This document shows positions 1-8,877 of a stretch of DNA of 48,435 bases, piece by piece. The notes below the pieces were generated by a model, which was given only the letters and a program-made list of their open reading frames with translations, was not told where the DNA came from and searched no databases. Source of the DNA: an uncultured Flavobacteriales bacterium (GTDB lineage Bacteria; Bacteroidota; Bacteroidia; Flavobacteriales_D; Sanyastnellaceae). Position numbers and translations under genes: made by a program. Within the stretch, counting starts at the first letter, position 1; each line of letters starts with the position of its first letter. Location of the stretch: the NCBI GenBank assembly GCA_937967465.1, contig CALBSW010000011.1, positions 1 through 48,435 of the forward strand, given 5' to 3'.

Positions 1-2
1 GG

Positions 3-1010
3 TCAGCATCCTTTGACCATCAATCGCTGCACGCTGTTTCCAGTGCTTCCGGATGGGCTCACCGGCACCAACAAGACCATGCTCGGCCAATCTGATGTGT
101 CCAGTCGAACCTCTCCCTCTGCGCCACAACGGCCTTCAGCCAGGATTCGCCCTTCCAGATCCATGACTTGCCAATCCTGACCCGGGCGCAAAGGCCAACG
201 GACCTCTTGTCCACCATCCACAGGGTTGGGATAAGCCGGCTTCAATTCCGCCTCCGCAGCCTCGGGAACGGCCACCACCGTGTTGTCATACCACGCCACA
301 TCGTCTGCTTCCAACAGCACGTTGCCCGCCGCATCCGTGACCACCAACTGCTCCTGGAAAAACACCGGGAGCAGAGTGTCCTGCACCACATACATGTCCT
401 GGGTCAACACCCAGACCGCCGTGTCCCCATCGTACGCCTCGGTGTACGACTGCATGTAATGGACCCGCAACACATCGGACAAGTTGGCCCCATTGGGCAG
501 GGCAATGGATCCAAAGGCATCCACCTCGCTCGTCAACTCACCCTGCAGCGAGTAAGGCAGGCTGAACAGCGTGTCCTCACAAACAAAGGTGTCCTCATGG
601 ACATCGCCGTACGACAGCGGATAGGTCCACTGAACCAGGGGGTCATCAAAGGGAATGGTGATGAAGTTGGCCGCATTGGCGTTGCCCAAAATGGACATCC
701 CGCCATTCTCCCAGCGCCAGAATGTGAGCTGGTCCCCATTGGAATTGACCCATTCCGCACCCTCGAAATCCGGGGCCAGGCTGGACGTGGAAGCGGGCAA
801 CACCTGCTGCAAACCAATGGTGCTTCCGACCACATCGGAGAAATCCCAACTCTGGGCCGCGTCCGATGCGGGTGTCGGGGCGATGTAGGCTCCCGCCACC
901 AAGTCCATGGCAAATCCGGCCACCGGTACGGTGGGTTGCTCAATCACGGATTGTGCATCTGCGAATCCAGACACACTCAGGGCCATCAGAAAAATCAAGC
1001 TGCGCTTCAT
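3..1010 (-). CDS. Secreted protein with a type IX secretion C-terminal sorting domain
   Basis: 335 aa. The start at 1010 is chosen because it opens a clean Sec signal peptide (MKRSLIFLMALSVSGFADAQ); the frame stays open upstream but only runs into the tRNA. The last ~80 residues resemble a T9SS type A sorting domain: a YPNPVDGG motif, then a VMDLEGRILAEG strand and a closing MVKGC. Such domains direct export across the outer membrane by the type IX system and are usually cleaved. The middle part is beta-rich and has no catalytic motif I recognise, so the function of the mature protein is unknown. The stop (TGA) is at 3-5, so the gene is complete. It lies downstream of tRNA-Leu on the same strand. 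The SprE/PorW gene in this window shows that the host has T9SS machinery. Confidence 0.85.
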   Translation of the reverse strand: MKRSLIFLMALSVSGFADAQSVIEQPTVPVAGFAMDLVAGAYIAPTPASDAAQSWDFSDVVGSTIGLQQVLPASTSSLAPDFEGAEWVNSNGDQLTFWRWENGGMSILGNANAANFITIPFDDPLVQWTYPLSYGDVHEDTFVCEDTLFSLPYSLQGELTSEVDAFGSIALPNGANLSDVLRVHYMQSYTEAYDGDTAVWVLTQDMYVVQDTLLPVFFQEQLVVTDAAGNVLLEADDVAWYDNTVVAVPEAAEAELKPAYPNPVDGGQEVRWPLRPGQDWQVMDLEGRILAEGRCGAEGEVRLDTSDWPSMVLLVPVSPSGSTGNSVQRLMVKGC

Positions 1011-1060
1011 ACAGCCAAAATACAGGCCGCGGGTCACGCGATCACCAGTGGTGAAGTTTG

Positions 1061-1141
1061 TACCCGGAGTGGGACTCGAACCCACACTCCAATGGAACTC
1101 GAGTTTGAGTCGAGCGCGTCTACCAATTCCGCCATCCGGGC
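1061..1141 (-). tRNA. tRNA-Leu (anticodon CAA)
   Basis: 81 nt read on the minus strand. The acceptor stem is GCCCGGA with TCCGGGT (pair 1-72 is G-U), the discriminator is A, and there is no encoded CCA. The D arm contains AATTGGTAGACGC. The anticodon stem CTCGA/TCGAG closes the loop CTCAAAC, giving anticodon CAA. A long class II variable arm (around TTCCATTGGAGT) and the T arm GTGGG-TTCGAGT-CCCAC follow. Only 23 bp separate it from the stop of the upstream histidine kinase gene, so it may be processed from a longer transcript. Confidence 0.95.
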
Positions 1142-1164
1142 AAGGAGGACCGCGAATTTAGACA

Positions 1165-2670
1165 TCACTCCTCGGATTCCACCGGCAAGTGCAAACGGAA
1201 AGTCGTGCCGACCCCTTCTTCGCTGCGCAAAACCGCAATCTGGCCCCCGTGATACTCGCGGACAATGCGGCGGACCAAGCTCAAACCCAAGCCCCATCCG
1301 CGCTCCTTGGTGCTGAAACCCGGCTCGAAGACTTGGCGCTGCACCCGGCGCGACATGCCCCGTCCAGAATCGGCCACATCGATTTGGACGCGTCCGCCCT
1401 CCACCGTCAATTCCAAGGACAACGATCCTGCCCCCTCCATGGCGTCCACCGCGTTCTTCGTCAGGTTTTCCAACACCCAACTGAACAGCGCTGGATTGAA
1501 AGCCACCTGTACCGGAGCGCTTGGAAGCGCCACGGAAAAGTCCACGGCCTTCGGCATGCGGCGCTCGAGATAGGCCATCGTATCTCCCACAAAAGCGCCG
1601 AGATCACCAATCGCCAACTCGGGCTCCGACCCGATTTTGGAAAACCTATCGGTCACGGTACGAAGGCGCCCCAAGTCTTTTTCAAGCTCACCCAACACCT
1701 CTTCAGCCACCCCTTCGATCCGCAAGACCTCGACCCATGCAAGCAACGCGCTGAGTGGGGTGCCCAACTGGTGCGCCGTCTCCTTGGCCATGCCGACCCA
1801 GACCCGATTCTGCTCCGACCTGCGGAAGGCACTGAACGTGCTGTACGCCAACAGCAGGAAACCCCCGATGATCAGCAGCTGAACCACGGGGAAATACCGC
1901 AACTGCTTGAGCACGAGGGATTCGTCATACAGGATCCAGCGGCGCCCGCTCTCCGGCAAGTCCAGCGCGATGGGGGGGTTCACTTCAGCCAGACGCCGGA
2001 TGAGCGCCGCAGTATCGGCCAAGTCCGCCTCCGGAATCCGGTCTGCTTGCAAAATGTGCTGCAACGTGGAATCCGCCAGGAGCACCGGAATCGAGGCGGA
2101 GTTCAGCACCGTTTCCGACAAGAAGGAATGGATCAAATCGTCCATGACCGACTGCAGCTCCCTGAATCGGTTGCTCTGGTCGTAGTAAACCATCAAACCC
2201 TGCTCGAACTCGATGACCGTGCCCCGTGCCGCCAATTCGGAGCGAAGGGAATCCAAGCGTTCCGGCGTTCTCAGCGGCTCGGGCACATTGATGTCGCCCT
2301 GCAGGACGCTGTCCCGGTACACCAGCACAGGGATGGTGCGATTGCCCTGAATGAACCGGGTGATGAAGGTCAGGTCAATGGGGGCGCCGGGCTCGGCCTC
2401 CTGGATGATGCGATACGCCTCGCCCATCAAGTCCGCCTTGTCCCGCTCCTCATTGCGCAAGGAAGCAAACAAGGCATCCGTGTACCGGACGAGTTCGGCG
2501 CGTTGGAGGATGGCTTCCGACCACAGCGCCACCTTGCGTTGCTCCTCGGCCCGCAACGTTCTGGCAATCCGCCCACTGGACCACAGCGTCAGGCCGACGA
2601 TGGCCGTGGCGCCAAGGAGCAGAAGGAAGCGGGAATGTCGCTTTTGTTGGAGGGCCATGGGGTCGTTCAA
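1165..2670 (-). CDS. Membrane sensor histidine kinase with AHQLGTPL H-box
   Basis: 501 aa. There is one membrane helix at about residues 14-33, a ~225-residue extracytoplasmic sensor region and a second helix at about 259-280. The kinase core follows directly, without a clear HAMP domain. The phospho-acceptor His is H300 in KETAHQLGTPLS, an H-box variant in which QLGTPL replaces the usual EIRTPL. The ATPase domain has an N box (ENLTKNAVDA, 401-410), G1 (DSGRGM, 434-439) and G2 (GWGLGLS, 458-464), so it looks active. No response regulator is adjacent, making it an orphan kinase whose partner and signal cannot be read from the sequence. Start M1 is used; M5 is a possible alternative. Confidence 0.85.
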   Translation of the reverse strand: MNDPMALQQKRHSRFLLLLGATAIVGLTLWSSGRIARTLRAEEQRKVALWSEAILQRAELVRYTDALFASLRNEERDKADLMGEAYRIIQEAEPGAPIDLTFITRFIQGNRTIPVLVYRDSVLQGDINVPEPLRTPERLDSLRSELAARGTVIEFEQGLMVYYDQSNRFRELQSVMDDLIHSFLSETVLNSASIPVLLADSTLQHILQADRIPEADLADTAALIRRLAEVNPPIALDLPESGRRWILYDESLVLKQLRYFPVVQLLIIGGFLLLAYSTFSAFRRSEQNRVWVGMAKETAHQLGTPLSALLAWVEVLRIEGVAEEVLGELEKDLGRLRTVTDRFSKIGSEPELAIGDLGAFVGDTMAYLERRMPKAVDFSVALPSAPVQVAFNPALFSWVLENLTKNAVDAMEGAGSLSLELTVEGGRVQIDVADSGRGMSRRVQRQVFEPGFSTKERGWGLGLSLVRRIVREYHGGQIAVLRSEEGVGTTFRLHLPVESEE

Positions 2671-2718
2671 CGTGGAAATCCTGAGAAAAGCGCCCCGCTT
2701 CTCTCGGGCATGAATGTA

Positions 2719-2745
2719 AAAACGCCGACCACTGGCCGACGTTTT
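2719..2745. terminator. Bidirectional terminator-like hairpin
   Basis: AAAACG (2719-2724) pairs with CGTTTT (2740-2745), and the interior adds CG/CG and CC/GG pairs around the loop ACT with two mismatches. On the minus strand the stem ends in GCGTTTTTAC, a U-rich tail that could end transcripts coming from the AsmA-like gene. A second hairpin, GAGAAAAGCG against CGCTTCTC, lies at 2683-2703. The rest of 2671-2874 shows no gene. Confidence 0.45.
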
Positions 2746-2824
2746 GAGGCCTTCAAGCGGCCCAAGCTAATTTGGTTAAGTGACAGCTGGGCGTTCAAAC
2801 CCGATCGCTGAGCTATGCAATATA

Positions 2825-2850
2825 CAAAATATGACAACCGGGCGGTGCAA
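2825..2850 (-). promoter_or_regulatory. Possible Bacteroidota-type promoter for the kinase gene
   Basis: On the minus strand a TTG (2848-2850) is followed after 15 bp by ATATTTTG (2832-2825), which is one base out of register with the consensus TAnnTTTG. It sits about 155 bp upstream of the kinase start, in an A/T-rich part of the gap. The match is imperfect and the spacing short, so this is only a candidate. Confidence 0.25.
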
Positions 2851-2874
2851 AATGGCGATTCGTCTTGTTTGACG

Positions 2875-5496
2875 TCAGAAATCATCGTCGTCATCTTCAA
2901 ACGGCGCAGGCTCCGGGCGGGGCACCGCTGCAACAGAATCAGCTGGGGCGATGGCATTCACTTCCACTGCTGGCTGTGAAGGAGAAGGCTCCTCGCGCAC
3001 ACCCTCGCCAGCTGCGTCCCCCCCTTCTTCTCCCTGCAACACATTCTTGAGCCGATTCCACGCTCCCTGACGCTGCTCACGGCGGTGAGACTGGTGTGCC
3101 TGCCGGTCATAGCCGAACTCCGGCGCGTCCAGCGTGCCCCCGACCGCCAGAAAAAAGCGGTGCCCCAAACCATCTTCTTCCATGGTGCCCAATTCCCCCT
3201 CTCCGGACTTCAAGTCGCGCAAGGCAAAATCCAATGTGAAGTCCATGCGTCCTCCCAACCTGTACCACCCCTCCACACCGAGGTCCATCGCGTCCGACTC
3301 CACCATGGCAGGCTCCAACGTCAAGACGTCCCGCTTGAACTCGACCTCGACCACGAGCGGTTCGAACCGGACCCTTCGCAACCGGCGGCGCAGGTCGTCC
3401 ACATCCGCAATCAAACGCGACTTTCGGTCCGCTTCCAACGCTGCCGGAATCTCCTGAAGCAAGTCAAATTCAATCAACTCGCCTTCCTCCACACGCGCTG
3501 TCACCTGCGCGTCCCAAGGCTGTGCCGATCCTGCTCGAAAAGCATAGCCAACATGGCCTTCTGCCCAAGTCCGACCGCGAACATGTCGCGGCAACAAGGT
3601 GGATTGCCCCAAGCCATCCGTGGCCTCCAAAAATGACGGCAAGTCCACCCCGGTCATGCGGCCATCAAAATCCGCGCGCAGGTCGTCCACCACGCCCGTG
3701 CCCTCCAACTGCCCCCCCATGGCATCCGCCTTCATGTCGTGGATCACGAACCGACCTGATGACCAGCGCCCCTGAACTTCCATGCGGTCTGCGCGCAACG
3801 CACTGTAGCGCATGGGGCCGCATTCCACCGTCACATTCCAAGGGGTGATGGTCCCACTTCCGCCGGTCCACGCCGGGGCCTGGGACCAGTCATTCCACAC
3901 CTTGAGAAAGGGCGCGACCTCCAAGCCGTCCAGCACCAAATCCAGCTGGCCTTCCTCCCGTTGGCGCGCCTTCAACGACGCACCCGAGACGCCCGGTGCA
4001 CGCACATCGGAGCACGATGCACTCCATCCATCTCCTTCCGCACGAACCTCCAGCGCACCCACCTTCAACTCCCCCTCGGTCCCCAGCCAACGGACACCCT
4101 CAGCACTGCACTGAGCACCATCTGAAATCTCCCAAGACACCCCGCCTTGGCCATCTGATCGCAGGGCCATGCGTCCGTCTGCCCGAACCTGGCCTTCCTC
4201 CGTCAAGGACCAGCCTTCCGGCCAGGTCACCGCGGGACTGGCCCATGCCACAAGGCCTGCCGGTCGAACCAATCCCCGGCCATCCACATCGAGGGACCAA
4301 CGACGGCCATCGCCCTGAACCTCGCCCACAAACTCCACCTCTCCACCTGCCACGGCAGCGCGCATCGTGCCCGTTTCAGCCCGCCATCCTCCACGCGTCG
4401 CGTGGGCCACAACCACGCCCGACTGAATGGCCGCCAACTGTCCCTGCTCGACCACACGCGTCCCGGACAAGTCCGCCCGAACCGCCCACGCTTCGGTCCA
4501 ATCCTCAGACTCTGGGCCCACCCACCGCGTCGGAGACGCCGCATCTCCAACACCCACCAACACCTCCAAGCCCGCCTTCCCCCGAAGCCGAGACAACCCC
4601 TCCGACAACGCTGGCTGCAGCGTGGGTGGCATCACCGCTGTCACGGCCGACCATGCCGCACTTGGCGCGGACAACGACAAGCCAAATCGCCCTTGAATCA
4701 CCTCCACTTCGGCGTCCAACTCCACGGCCTCTCCAGCGCGCCCCAACTCGGCCTTAGCGAACGTCAACGACACGTCTTCGCCCGAGATCCTGCCTGAGAT
4801 GTCCGACTCCAAATCCACCGCTTCCAACCATGTTTCTCCAGCCACCTGAAGCCGGCTCTGGGCCAAATCCAATGCGCCTTTGCAAGACACGTCTCCTTCT
4901 GTTTCCAAGGCCAAGGCCAGACTTGCATCCTCTACTGTGGTCACCCATTGAATGCGGTCCTCCGCACCCGCCCAGTCCCCATGGATGGTCACTGCATCAA
5001 GGGTCAATGCGTCAATCCGCCAATTGGACAGCCCGGACTCGGCGCCTTCTTGCTCCTTCCAAAAAGTCCAGTTGCCGCGCCCATCCGCCGTGTGGCGCAC
5101 GGAAACCCGCCCACCGGACAACCCAAAAGACTTGACCTCCAGCTGGCCTTCGAGCAGCGGCCAACACGCGACCCTCAAATCCACCTGGTCCATGGTCAAA
5201 AAGTCGGCCTCCGGGTCCAGTGCGTCCGCAATGCGCACCGCCTGCAATTGCACCTGCACATCCGGCCAAGCCGCCCACAATGAGACCTCCAATCCATCGA
5301 TGTGCACGTCCGTTGCCAAGTGTGGTTGAATCTCACGCAGGATCCGCGCCTCCACATCCTGCGCTTGCCACGCCACCCAGCCCGTGAAGGCCGTCAGCAA
5401 AAGCAGCAGCCCGAGCAGTCCAAACCACGCCCTGCTCCAACGCCGCCGCTGAGGCGCTGCCTGGTCACCTGGGAGTGTGGTCGGATTTTCGGACAT
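2875..5496 (-). CDS. AsmA-like envelope protein
   Basis: 873 aa. A basic N-terminus (QRRRWSR) precedes one membrane anchor at about residues 22-44. The rest is a long, low-complexity beta-rich periplasmic region typical of the AsmA/TamB-like superfamily. Recognisable family features are the HIDGLEVSLW segment near residue 66, the DGRGNWTFW motif around 140, and the C-terminal part in which successive strands describe a regularised barrel-like groove. It ends in a Pro/Glu-rich tail finishing EDDDDDF. AsmA-like proteins are thought to help move phospholipid between inner and outer membranes, so that role here is inference from the family. It reads alone on the minus strand, divergent from the superoxide dismutase. 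Confidence 0.75.
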   Translation of the reverse strand: MSENPTTLPGDQAAPQRRRWSRAWFGLLGLLLLLTAFTGWVAWQAQDVEARILREIQPHLATDVHIDGLEVSLWAAWPDVQVQLQAVRIADALDPEADFLTMDQVDLRVACWPLLEGQLEVKSFGLSGGRVSVRHTADGRGNWTFWKEQEGAESGLSNWRIDALTLDAVTIHGDWAGAEDRIQWVTTVEDASLALALETEGDVSCKGALDLAQSRLQVAGETWLEAVDLESDISGRISGEDVSLTFAKAELGRAGEAVELDAEVEVIQGRFGLSLSAPSAAWSAVTAVMPPTLQPALSEGLSRLRGKAGLEVLVGVGDAASPTRWVGPESEDWTEAWAVRADLSGTRVVEQGQLAAIQSGVVVAHATRGGWRAETGTMRAAVAGGEVEFVGEVQGDGRRWSLDVDGRGLVRPAGLVAWASPAVTWPEGWSLTEEGQVRADGRMALRSDGQGGVSWEISDGAQCSAEGVRWLGTEGELKVGALEVRAEGDGWSASCSDVRAPGVSGASLKARQREEGQLDLVLDGLEVAPFLKVWNDWSQAPAWTGGSGTITPWNVTVECGPMRYSALRADRMEVQGRWSSGRFVIHDMKADAMGGQLEGTGVVDDLRADFDGRMTGVDLPSFLEATDGLGQSTLLPRHVRGRTWAEGHVGYAFRAGSAQPWDAQVTARVEEGELIEFDLLQEIPAALEADRKSRLIADVDDLRRRLRRVRFEPLVVEVEFKRDVLTLEPAMVESDAMDLGVEGWYRLGGRMDFTLDFALRDLKSGEGELGTMEEDGLGHRFFLAVGGTLDAPEFGYDRQAHQSHRREQRQGAWNRLKNVLQGEEGGDAAGEGVREEPSPSQPAVEVNAIAPADSVAAVPRPEPAPFEDDDDDF

Positions 5497-5613
5497 GGAG
5501 ACACAAAGATGCCGGGCTGGAACGGGCGTCCACCAGGCACCGTTGAACCAACGCCAACGATGGAGGTTGGATTATGGACGTCCCGTCAGAAATTCAAGCC
5601 CAGAACCTATACC

Positions 5614-6360
5614 ATGGACAAGCGGACCTTCATCAAAATCAGCGGACTCGCCGGCGCAGGCCTGGTCGCCACTCCCCTCGTCTCCACCCTCATCGGCTGC
5701 GGAACAGCCCCTGAGCCGACCCCTTCTGGAGACATCACCGGGTTCACGCTGCCCGAATTGGGCTTTCCCCACGAAGCCCTCGAGCCCGCTGTGGACCGCC
5801 AGACGATGAAGATTCACCACGGCCGTCACCATGCGGGATATGTCAAGAAATTGAATGCCGCGCTGGAAGGCCATCCGCTGGAAGGGCGACCGCTCGAAGA
5901 CCTCCTCGCCAGCATCCAAGCCGACGACACCGCCCTGCGCAACAATGGCGGTGGCCACTTCAACCACGCCTTGTTCTGGACCATCCTTCAACCGCCCACC
6001 CAGCCTGAAGACCGCGCCCCTTCCGGTGTGCTGGCGGAACGAATTTCATCCTCCTTTGGAAGTGTGGAAGCCTGCATGGAAGCCCTCGCTACCGCAGCTT
6101 CAAAGCGCTTCGGGTCCGGCTGGGCCTGGTTGGTGCAAGACCCCCAACGTCCGGACCGCTTGTTTGTGACCTCCACACCCAATCAGGACAACCCGTTGAT
6201 GACCGGCATTGTGCCTGCTGAATCCCAAGGGCGCCCCCTGCTCGGAATCGACGTTTGGGAACACGCCTATTACCTCAACTATCAGAACCGGCGCGGCGCG
6301 TATGTCAGCGCACTGATGGACCGCATCCACTGGGGTGCAGTGGCTGGCCTCATGGCCTGA
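5614..6360 (+). CDS. Superoxide dismutase (Mn-type), exported lipoprotein
   Basis: 248 aa. Residues 1-29 form a lipoprotein signal with KRTFIKISG at the start, resembling a Tat motif with one Arg replaced by Lys, and a LIGC lipobox with Cys29. The enzyme body begins near residue 44. Predicted metal ligands are His68 (IHHGRHHAGYV), His118 (GGGHFNHALFW), Asp213 and His217 (DVWEHAYYL). Gly in NNGGGH and Gln in PNQDNPLM are the second-sphere residues typical of the Mn form rather than Fe. The reaction is 2 superoxide + 2 H+ to H2O2 + O2. Most bacterial Mn enzymes are cytoplasmic, so an anchored periplasmic form stands out. The start at 5614 opens the signal peptide; the longer upstream reading has no support. 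The 3' end overlaps the convergent lipoprotein gene by 11 bp. Confidence 0.93.
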   Translation: MDKRTFIKISGLAGAGLVATPLVSTLIGCGTAPEPTPSGDITGFTLPELGFPHEALEPAVDRQTMKIHHGRHHAGYVKKLNAALEGHPLEGRPLEDLLASIQADDTALRNNGGGHFNHALFWTILQPPTQPEDRAPSGVLAERISSSFGSVEACMEALATAASKRFGSGWAWLVQDPQRPDRLFVTSTPNQDNPLMTGIVPAESQGRPLLGIDVWEHAYYLNYQNRRGAYVSALMDRIHWGAVAGLMA

Positions 6361-6889
6361 CCGTCCCGCCTCGGGGGAGAGGCTGGGGGTCATCCTCCTC
6401 GTACAGGCGCTCCTTGAGCATGGCCTTGAACTCCTTGGTTGAGGGGCGAATCAAAGTGTACTTGTACCCTGGCGTTCCCCCGGATTTCTGGCGCTCCGGT
6501 GCCTCCTCCAGCAATGTGGCCATCCTGCGGAGGAAGGCATCGTCGTCCTTGAACGAACCGAGGACCATGTCGTCTCCCTCTTTTCGCAACACGAAGACTT
6601 CCCAGTGTCCGGTTTCCGGAACAGGCTGGCTGAACACCACATGGCCCGCCATCCGGCGCAGCAAAAAGTCCTCCCCGTTCACCAGCACCTGCTCTCCATT
6701 GAAAATGGTGTCCTTGCCAATCCGCATGTCCACCTCGCCCTCCCCATTGAGGAAGGTGCCGCGGAAATCCTTGGGGATGTTCGGCATGTTCCACCGCGAT
6801 GGTGGCATCGGTTCGTCAAACTGCACTTTTGGCGTGCAGGCCCCAACCAGCAGGGCCAGGGCGAGGAAAAGGGAGAAACGAATGGACAT
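6350..6889 (-). CDS. Hypothetical lipoprotein
   Basis: 179 aa. The signal peptide MSIRFSLFLALALLVGAC ends in a lipobox with Cys18. The mature part contains a short beta-rich stretch (GKDTIFNGEQVLVNGEDFLL) followed by a charged helical C-terminus. I recognise no catalytic motif and no named family. It lies 3 bp upstream-side of uppP on the same strand, downstream in the transcript, so it is probably the last gene of the ftsX-DUF3098-uppP run. Its end overlaps the superoxide dismutase gene tail to tail. Confidence 0.7.
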   Translation of the reverse strand: MSIRFSLFLALALLVGACTPKVQFDEPMPPSRWNMPNIPKDFRGTFLNGEGEVDMRIGKDTIFNGEQVLVNGEDFLLRRMAGHVVFSQPVPETGHWEVFVLRKEGDDMVLGSFKDDDAFLRRMATLLEEAPERQKSGGTPGYKYTLIRPSTKEFKAMLKERLYEEDDPQPLPRGGTVRP

Positions 6890-6892
6890 GGG

Positions 6893-7687
6893 TCAGCTGA
6901 GGATCAAGGCGGTCAATCCCGCCAATGCACAGTAAACGGCAAAGCCCTGGAATCCATTGCGCTTGACGAGCGAAATCATGAAACGGCACGCCCACCATCC
7001 GCTCGCGAAGGCGGCCACGGCGCCGATCACCAGTGACGAGGTCGGGACCACGTTGCCGACTGCCTCTGCGCCCTCCAACACGTCTTTGACCTCCAATGCC
7101 GTGGCTCCCAGAATCGGTGGCAACACCATCAGGAAGCTGAACCGGGCGGCTTCTTCTCGGTCCACTCCGAGGAGCAAAGCCGCAGAAATGGTCGCGCCGC
7201 TCCGGCTGATGCCGGGCAACACCGCCACGGCCTGTGCCAAGCCAATGATGAGCGCCTGCCACCAACCAACCTGTCCGCCTTCACGCCCCCGGCGTTGGGC
7301 CCACCACAAGAGCGCAGCGGTCACCAGCAACGCGATGCCCACCGGCCCCAAATGGCCGTCCAAGCGGGCTTCAATGGCCTCCTTGAACATCAGTCCCACA
7401 ATGCCCACGGGCACCATGGACACCAACACGAGGCCCGCAAATTTCCGGGCGGGATCGCCTTCCGAACCCGGCCGGAAGATGCCCGAAACCACATCGACGA
7501 TGTCCTTGCGGAAGACCACCATGGTGCTGATCGCCGTGGCGCCGTGCACCACGACACTGAAGGCCAATCCACCCTCCTCCACGCCAAGCAGGGCCTTGCC
7601 GATTTCAAGGTGGCCCGAGCTGCTGACCGGCAGGAATTCCGTCAGGCCTTGAATCAGGCCGAGCAAAAACGCTTCAAGCGCCCCCAT
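6893..7687 (-). CDS. uppP: Undecaprenyl-diphosphatase
   Basis: 264 aa integral membrane protein, the usual family length. It carries both BacA/UppP signatures: GLTEFLPVSSSGHL at residues 14-27, with the catalytic Glu17, and LPGISRSGAT at 157-166, with Arg162. It dephosphorylates undecaprenyl pyrophosphate on the outer side of the inner membrane, recycling the lipid carrier for peptidoglycan and other envelope polymers. The start overlaps the DUF3098 stop by one base, indicating translational coupling. The order ftsX, DUF3098, uppP is common in Bacteroidota. Confidence 0.96.
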   Translation of the reverse strand: MGALEAFLLGLIQGLTEFLPVSSSGHLEIGKALLGVEEGGLAFSVVVHGATAISTMVVFRKDIVDVVSGIFRPGSEGDPARKFAGLVLVSMVPVGIVGLMFKEAIEARLDGHLGPVGIALLVTAALLWWAQRRGREGGQVGWWQALIIGLAQAVAVLPGISRSGATISAALLLGVDREEAARFSFLMVLPPILGATALEVKDVLEGAEAVGNVVPTSSLVIGAVAAFASGWWACRFMISLVKRNGFQGFAVYCALAGLTALILS

Positions 7688-7950
7688 CAGGCCTTCTCCT
7701 CAGAAGGAAAGCGCTTCAGAATGCTGTAAAAAATGACGCCATATCCCAAGAGGACCGTCAGCGGCGCAATGGTGATGCGTCGCGTGCTGAAAATGGCGTC
7801 CGAGAACTCATTCGGGTCCTCCACACCACCCCCGCTCATCAGCATGTATCCCACAGCAAGCAGGGCCAGCCCGATGAGGAAGAAGAGGTAATTCTTCCGT
7901 TCGAAGGGGAACGCGTTGCGGCCGTTGGCGGAAGTCGATGAGCTGTCCAT
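7687..7950 (-). CDS. DUF3098 family small membrane protein
   Basis: 87 aa. After a soluble N-terminus there are two membrane helices, at about residues 22-40 (YLFFLIGLALLAVGYMLMSG) and 61-78. Between them lies PNEFSDAIFSTRRITIAPL, which matches the conserved signature of DUF3098. The family is almost confined to Bacteroidota and is found between ftsX and uppP, as here. Its function is unknown; the context suggests cell-wall synthesis or division. Confidence 0.85.
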   Translation of the reverse strand: MDSSSTSANGRNAFPFERKNYLFFLIGLALLAVGYMLMSGGGVEDPNEFSDAIFSTRRITIAPLTVLLGYGVIFYSILKRFPSEEKA

Positions 7951-7985
7951 GTCTGCGAAAATAAGGGGTCAGGTTACCAAGGTGT

Positions 7986-8867
7986 TCACATCAAGCGATC
8001 CAAACTTGCGCCGAGGTATCGGCCCACGGCCCACCGCGCACTGAGTCCCGTGATGGTCAATCCCACCACCAACTGCGCGAAGAGGATGGGCCACAGTTCT
8101 GCAGCAGACCATGTCTGCAGCACCCCGAGAAACGGCTTCAATCCTGTCAGCATGCCCACGACGGCAGCATAGGACAGCAGGGCGCCCACCACGCCGTACC
8201 CCATGGCCTCAGCCAGGAATGGGCGGCGAATGCGTGTTCTCGGTGCGCCCACGAGCTCCATGCTGCGGATCAAATGGCGGCGACCAAACACACTCAGACG
8301 GACCACATTGGAAATCTGGGCCATGACCAAGGCCAGCAAAAGCAAAGCCGCCACAGCGGATGGAATGGTCCAATCTGAGAAGCCCCGCTCCAAGCGTTCC
8401 AGCACCCTTCGCGGGTACTCCACACGGGCCACTCCGGGGATCTGCTCCCAGCGATCCACAGCTTCGGCCAGACCAGCTGAACCCGCCTCGGCCATCCAGT
8501 CCCCCTTCAAAGTGAGGGCCACCGTGGCCGGCAAAGGCGACGCGCCCAGGAAGTCCATGAAGGGCTCCCCCAATTCGCGCTCCAACTCAGCGGATGCCGA
8601 ATCCGACGAAACAAAGTGCGCTTCCGCCACTGCAGGGTCCTCGGCCCATTGGGACTCCCATTCCTCTGCAGTGCCCGCATCCTGACGATCCAGCGCCACT
8701 TCCACCTGCACCGCCGACAGCCAGTCCGTCCGCAGATCCCGGACCACCATGGCGAGCGCCAAAAGCGCGCCCAAAATGGTCAACGTCAATGCCACGCCAA
8801 CCGACGTGGACAACGCAGAAAACCCATGGGCGCTGCTGCGAGAAGACGCTTTGTTCACTGCGGACAT
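7986..8867 (-). CDS. ftsX: Cell division protein FtsX
   Basis: 293 aa. The first membrane helix is at about residues 24-46, followed by an extracytoplasmic domain of ~125 residues, then three helices in the C-terminal FtsX permease domain (starting around 170; SNVVRLSVFGRRHLIRSMELVGA is the recognisable segment in two parts). FtsX with the ATPase FtsE forms an ABC-type complex that activates peptidoglycan hydrolases at the septum. ftsE is not next to it here. The downstream neighbours DUF3098 and uppP are the usual Bacteroidota partners. Confidence 0.9.
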   Translation of the reverse strand: MSAVNKASSRSSAHGFSALSTSVGVALTLTILGALLALAMVVRDLRTDWLSAVQVEVALDRQDAGTAEEWESQWAEDPAVAEAHFVSSDSASAELERELGEPFMDFLGASPLPATVALTLKGDWMAEAGSAGLAEAVDRWEQIPGVARVEYPRRVLERLERGFSDWTIPSAVAALLLLALVMAQISNVVRLSVFGRRHLIRSMELVGAPRTRIRRPFLAEAMGYGVVGALLSYAAVVGMLTGLKPFLGVLQTWSAAELWPILFAQLVVGLTITGLSARWAVGRYLGASLDRLM

Positions 8868-8877
8868 GTCGATGAAC

